In this document: one piece after another, positions 41,341 through 44,579 of the stretch
How positions within the stretch are numbered: the stretch's first letter is position 1
Layout of the letters: every line of letters starts with the position of its first letter
Assembly (NCBI GenBank): GCA_017856985.1
Contig: JAFMEA010000017.1
Span: 1-44,579, forward strand
DNA from: Planktomarina sp.
GTDB taxonomy: Bacteria > Pseudomonadota > Alphaproteobacteria > Rhodobacterales > Rhodobacteraceae
Length of the DNA: 44,579 nt
Direction of reading: 5' to 3'
Made by a program: the position numbers and the translations under genes
Notes under the pieces: model-generated
What the model saw: the letters and a program-made list of their open reading frames with translations, nothing else
What the model was told of the DNA's origin: nothing
Database searches by the model: none

Positions 41341-42162
41341 ATGAATATTTTGTATCTTGGTGATGTTGTGGGCCGTGCTGGACGGCAAGCGATTACGGAT
41401 GAGCTACCTGGTCTTCGTGACCGTCTTAATGCTGATTTTGTAGTCGTTAATGGTGAAAATGCCACTAGCGGCATGGGGCTGTCGGGTGCGCATGCTAAGA
41501 GCATTCTTGACGCTGGAGCCAATTGCATCACCTTGGGCGATCACGCATTCGACCAAAAAGATATGCTTCAGTTTATTCAGTCTGAGCCACGAATTTTGCG
41601 ACCCCTAAATTTTTCTAAATCGGCCCCTGGGCGTGGTTCAGGTCTTTTTACAGCAACACGGGGTCGTAAGGTATTAGTCACACAAGTTTTGGGGCAGGTG
41701 TTTATGAAGCGTCCATTTGATGATCCGTTCTCAGCAATAGATGAAGTTTTGAAACGGCACCCTTTGAGTGGGCAGGCTAATGCAATTGTCGTAGATATTC
41801 ATTGTGAAGCCACGTCAGAAAAAATGGCAATGGGTCATTTTTGTGACGGTAAGGCAAGCATGGTGGTAGGCAGCCACACTCATGTCCCAACTGCTGATGC
41901 ACAGATTTTAAATGGTGGCACTGGGTTTCAAAGTGATGCAGGAATGTGTGGCGATTATGACTCTGTTATTGGGATGCAAAAATCCGAGCCAATACGGCGT
42001 TTTATTACAGGAATGCCAAAGGCCCGTTTTGAACCAGCGGTTGGCCCCGCAACACTGTGCGGCCTGGTTGTACAAACAGATGATGCAACAGGGCTTGCTA
42101 AATCTATACACATGATCCGATTTGGAGGCCGTTTGGAACAAAGCTCTAAGAGTTTAGTGTAG
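41341..42162 (+). CDS. YmdB/TIGR00282-family metallophosphoesterase
   Basis: A 273-residue calcineurin-like phosphoesterase; the Bacillus member YmdB is a cyclic-nucleotide phosphodiesterase, so a 2',3'- or 3',5'-cNMP substrate is possible. Metal-site residues by position are D8 (LGDVVGRAGR), E39-N40 (NGEN), D67-H68 (LGDHAFDQ), H154 (DIHCEATSEK), H179 and H181 (GSHTHVPTAD). At position 67 relatives usually have Asn (GNH), here it is Asp. It follows 5-formyl-THF cyclo-ligase after 107 bases and is followed directly by a transporter gene (one-base overlap). Confidence 0.92.
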   Translation: MNILYLGDVVGRAGRQAITDELPGLRDRLNADFVVVNGENATSGMGLSGAHAKSILDAGANCITLGDHAFDQKDMLQFIQSEPRILRPLNFSKSAPGRGSGLFTATRGRKVLVTQVLGQVFMKRPFDDPFSAIDEVLKRHPLSGQANAIVVDIHCEATSEKMAMGHFCDGKASMVVGSHTHVPTADAQILNGGTGFQSDAGMCGDYDSVIGMQKSEPIRRFITGMPKARFEPAVGPATLCGLVVQTDDATGLAKSIHMIRFGGRLEQSSKSLV

Positions 42163-43061
42163 TGAAAAAAGCCGCTCCGTTTGCGTGGCTAATTTTAATT
42201 GGTACTAGCTGGGGTCTAACTGTTCCGCTTATTAAGATTTCTGTGAGTGAAGGCTATCAACCTTTTGGTTTAATCTTCTGGCAAATGGTAATAATTACTT
42301 TGGTCCTCGGTATGGTTAATTTCGCAAGGGGCCGCCGACTACCTATCAACCGAAAGGTACTATTTTTTTATTTAGTATTCGCGTTGGTGAGCACGCTAAT
42401 ACCGAATGCTGCATCATATAAAGCTTACACTGTATTACCTGCCGGTATTATGTCGTTACTGCTGTCGCTCATTCCAATGATGGCGTTTCCCATAGCTCTG
42501 GTTATGGGTTTGGATCAGTTTAGCTTTAAACGAATGGCTGGATTGTCACTTGGACTTTTTGCTGTTTTGTTAATTGTTGGGGTTCCAAGCGCACTGCCTG
42601 ACCGTGCCATGCTGATTTTCATACCCCTCGGACTCCTTCCCAGCCTTATGTATGCATTTGAGGGGAATTTTGTTGCTCGTTTTGGTACTGGCGGGGCGGG
42701 GCCACTGCAGCTTTTGTTGGGGTCATCTATTCTAGGTTTACTTATAATGGGCCCGCTTGCTCTAGTTACGGGCCAATGGATCAACCCCATCCATAAATGG
42801 GGAAATCCTGATTATGCATTGGTAGCGTCATCATTAATACAGAGCGTTGCTTATACTCTGTATGTAATGATTGTTCGTAAATATGGACCAGTATTTTCCG
42901 TCCAAGTCAGCTATTTGGTTACAGCGTCAGGGCTTGGCTGGGCGATGTTAATACTGGGAGAAAGTTATTCTGGTCCAATTTGGTTTGCATCAGCACTAAT
43001 GTTTATTGGAATTTATTTGGTTAGCCCTAATTTAAAGAAAAATGAGATTGATATCAAATAA
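42162..43061 (+). CDS. EamA/DMT-family membrane transporter
   Basis: A 299-residue protein with about ten membrane helices in two repeated halves of the drug/metabolite transporter superfamily. The first half has LIGTSWGLTVPLIKISVSEG, the second LGWAMLILGESYSGPIW, both typical of EamA repeats. Substrate unknown (amino acids, nucleotides or other metabolites are seen in the family). It starts with GTG at 42162, sharing one base with the phosphoesterase stop, so it is translationally coupled to that gene. Confidence 0.92.
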   Translation: MKKAAPFAWLILIGTSWGLTVPLIKISVSEGYQPFGLIFWQMVIITLVLGMVNFARGRRLPINRKVLFFYLVFALVSTLIPNAASYKAYTVLPAGIMSLLLSLIPMMAFPIALVMGLDQFSFKRMAGLSLGLFAVLLIVGVPSALPDRAMLIFIPLGLLPSLMYAFEGNFVARFGTGGAGPLQLLLGSSILGLLIMGPLALVTGQWINPIHKWGNPDYALVASSLIQSVAYTLYVMIVRKYGPVFSVQVSYLVTASGLGWAMLILGESYSGPIWFASALMFIGIYLVSPNLKKNEIDIK

Positions 43062-43163
43062 GTACCCCGTAGGAACTTAGTCAATACATCCGGGGGTCAT
43101 GGGTTGATATGTGGCGATGGCATGCTTAGAAAGCTCTGATACCTTTAAGATCAGGAGGCTTTT

Positions 43164-43904
43164 ATGGCAGGCCATTCAAAATGGGCAAATATCCAGCATC
43201 GCAAGGGACGGCAAGACGCAGTCCGTTCCAAACTATTTTCTAAATTGGCAAAAGAGATTACGGTAGCTGCAAAAATGGGAGACCCCGATCCCGAAAAAAA
43301 CCCACGACTGCGGCTAGCGGTAAAAGAGGCGAAGTCGGTTTCGGTTCCTAAAGATGTAATAGAACGTGCCATTAAAAAATCTCAGGGTGGCGATGCAGAG
43401 TCTTATGATGAAATTCGTTATGAAGGATATGGTCCAGGTGGTGTAGCCGTCATTGTTGAAGCCATGACAGATAATCGCAATCGGACTGCATCGACCGTAC
43501 GTAGCACTTTCACAAAATGTGGAGGTAACTTGGGAGAGACGGGGTCTGTGTCCTTCATGTTTGACCGTAAGGGGCAGATACTTTTCTCAGCAGCGGTGGG
43601 TGATGAAGACACCGTCATGATGGCCGCGCTGGAAGCCGGTGCTGAAGACGTAGAAACTAGTGAAGAAGGTCACGCAATTTTTTGTGCTGATACTGATTTA
43701 AATGAGGTTTCAAATGTCTTGGAGGCTACCTTAGGAGAGTCTGAAAGTACTAAACTGATCTGGAAGCCACAAACTACGACGGAGCTGGATCTAGAAGGTA
43801 TGGAAAAGCTCATGAAGCTAATTGAGACTTTAGAGGACGACGATGACATCCAGCGTGTCACGGCAAACTTTGAAGTCAGCGATGAAGTAATGGCGTCAAT
43901 TTAA
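43164..43904 (+). CDS. yebC: YebC/PmpR-family protein
   Basis: A 246-residue protein of the TACO1/YebC family, long annotated as a transcriptional regulator and more recently tied to translation through polyproline stretches. It begins [19 protein letters not shown], the family hallmark. Later come [41 protein letters not shown] and [14 protein letters not shown]. The ATG has a strong AGGAGG site. Neighbour in many alphaproteobacteria is the ruvCAB cluster, which is not seen here. Confidence 0.97.
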   Translation: MAGHSKWANIQHRKGRQDAVRSKLFSKLAKEITVAAKMGDPDPEKNPRLRLAVKEAKSVSVPKDVIERAIKKSQGGDAESYDEIRYEGYGPGGVAVIVEAMTDNRNRTASTVRSTFTKCGGNLGETGSVSFMFDRKGQILFSAAVGDEDTVMMAALEAGAEDVETSEEGHAIFCADTDLNEVSNVLEATLGESESTKLIWKPQTTTELDLEGMEKLMKLIETLEDDDDIQRVTANFEVSDEVMASI

Positions 43905-43959
43905 TTTGATAAACGTTAACTTGTAGACTTCTACTTCGTATTTTGTCTTTGTTAAATAT

Positions 43960-44457
43960 TTACTCGGTCGCTATCTTTGTAACTGGTCTGACAATTTGAA
44001 AGGATCCGTCCATATAGGCTAAAGGCCTGGTTCCTCTGTGAGTTATGGCGGTAACGTTACCAATACAAATATCATGACTACCATGGCTGATAATCTTTTC
44101 TAAGGCGCACTCAAAAGCAGTTGCCCCGTCGAGTATTGCTCCAGATGGGCCATCAACGCACTTAATTGCGCCAAACCTATCGGGTTGTTCTTCATCAAAA
44201 CGACCGGCAAAACGTTCGGCCAGTTCACCTGCTCCTTCAGGTAGAATATTAACACAATAAACTCTATTTTCATTAACAGCCAAAGCTATTCGGCTATCTG
44301 ATCGCAGGCAAATCAAAACTGAGGGCGGGTCTGCTGACAGCGACGAAAATGCACTTACTGTGGCGCCAGCTGCCCCGTTTTTGCCTTTGGTAGTAACGAC
44401 AGTCACGGACTGGGCTACGTGACGCATGGCTTCAGTAAATAGCTTGCGATCAACCAT
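43960..44457 (-). CDS. Flavin reductase (HpaC-like, FMN-binding)
   Basis: A 165-residue NAD(P)H:flavin oxidoreductase-type protein that supplies reduced FMN/FAD to a two-component monooxygenase. Signature stretches are AMRHVAQSVTVVTT, GATVSAFSSLSADPPSVLICL, RVYCVNILPEGAGELAERFAG and CALEKIISHGSHDICIGNV. No oxygenase partner lies in the window; it may be just past the right edge or elsewhere. It is convergent with yebC over 55 bases. The 122 bases upstream to the window end are AT-rich and show nothing I can name apart from a short GTTAA-GGTT-TTAAC dyad. Confidence 0.92.
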   Translation of the reverse strand: MVDRKLFTEAMRHVAQSVTVVTTKGKNGAAGATVSAFSSLSADPPSVLICLRSDSRIALAVNENRVYCVNILPEGAGELAERFAGRFDEEQPDRFGAIKCVDGPSGAILDGATAFECALEKIISHGSHDICIGNVTAITHRGTRPLAYMDGSFQIVRPVTKIATE

Positions 44458-44579
44458 ATACGTGTCCTTTTATGGCGCTTTAACTTTTCTAAAGTAACCC
44501 TTTTGTTAAGGTTTTAACGAAAAAAGAGGATACGATCTTTTGAAATGTAGCAGCATACTTAATTATAAATTAATTTATT

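Overview
The window is chromosomal, gene-dense and AT-leaning (sampled lines run from about 37 to 48% G+C). It looks like a low-GC marine alphaproteobacterium, most likely Rhodobacterales (Roseobacter type). I base this on gene content and order: tldD divergent from a ctaC-ctaB-small protein-ctaG-ctaE-surf1-thrC-M16 protease-GNAT run without ctaD, a membrane urate hydroxylase carrying its own cytochrome c, and topA with GxYGPYV repeats and a Lys-rich tail. The lineage is an inference from synteny as I remember it. No tRNA, rRNA, IS element, prophage or CRISPR array is visible, and no clear pseudogene.

Layout. (1) 65-3979: purine-ring catabolism, with ureidoglycine aminohydrolase, a fused allantoinase/OHCU decarboxylase, HIU hydrolase and membrane urate hydroxylase. 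Together they take urate to allantoate, plus a later step; guanine deaminase at 37944-39233 feeds guanine into the same route. (2) 4085-8631: a tight myo-inositol operon, iolD-iolC-iolB-aldolase. (3) 8655-12791, minus strand: topA and tldD. (4) 12978-20351: the cytochrome c oxidase subunit II/III and assembly operon, running through thrC, an M16 protease and a GNAT enzyme with many start/stop overlaps. (5) 20478-24367: mtnP, a SulP transporter, a flavin reductase-like protein and a GNAT enzyme. (6) 24364-28372, minus strand: ptsP, lysC and a DUF1178 protein. (7) 28462-30442, minus strand: an AT-richer accessory block with a Nudix hydrolase and overlapping genes for a b561-type cytochrome and a TerC-family protein. 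(8) 30498-33640: rluB, tadA, gatC and gatA. (9) 33714-35675: an Excalibur-type lipoprotein, a peptidoglycan amidase, the RNase P RNA and rpmG. (10) 35861-39233, minus strand: a Bax-inhibitor-1 family protein, a quinone oxidoreductase-like MDR protein and guaD. (11) 39303-43904: mgtE, 5-formyl-THF cyclo-ligase, a YmdB-family phosphoesterase, an EamA transporter and yebC. (12) 43960-44457, minus strand: a second flavin reductase.

How the genes work together. Purine degradation releases nitrogen, and the urate hydroxylase can pass electrons through its cytochrome domain to the respiratory chain whose terminal oxidase parts are encoded about 9 kb away. The inositol operon supplies carbon. The rest is mostly housekeeping. 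Several starts were moved from the longest possible reading frame to an internal codon with better ribosome-binding or family support; each case is stated.

I see no clearly new multi-gene system. The best leads are the b561/TerC overlapping pair, the operator-like DNA in the tldD/ctaC and mtnP/sulP divergent spacers, and an Asn-to-Asp change in the metal centre of the YmdB-family protein.
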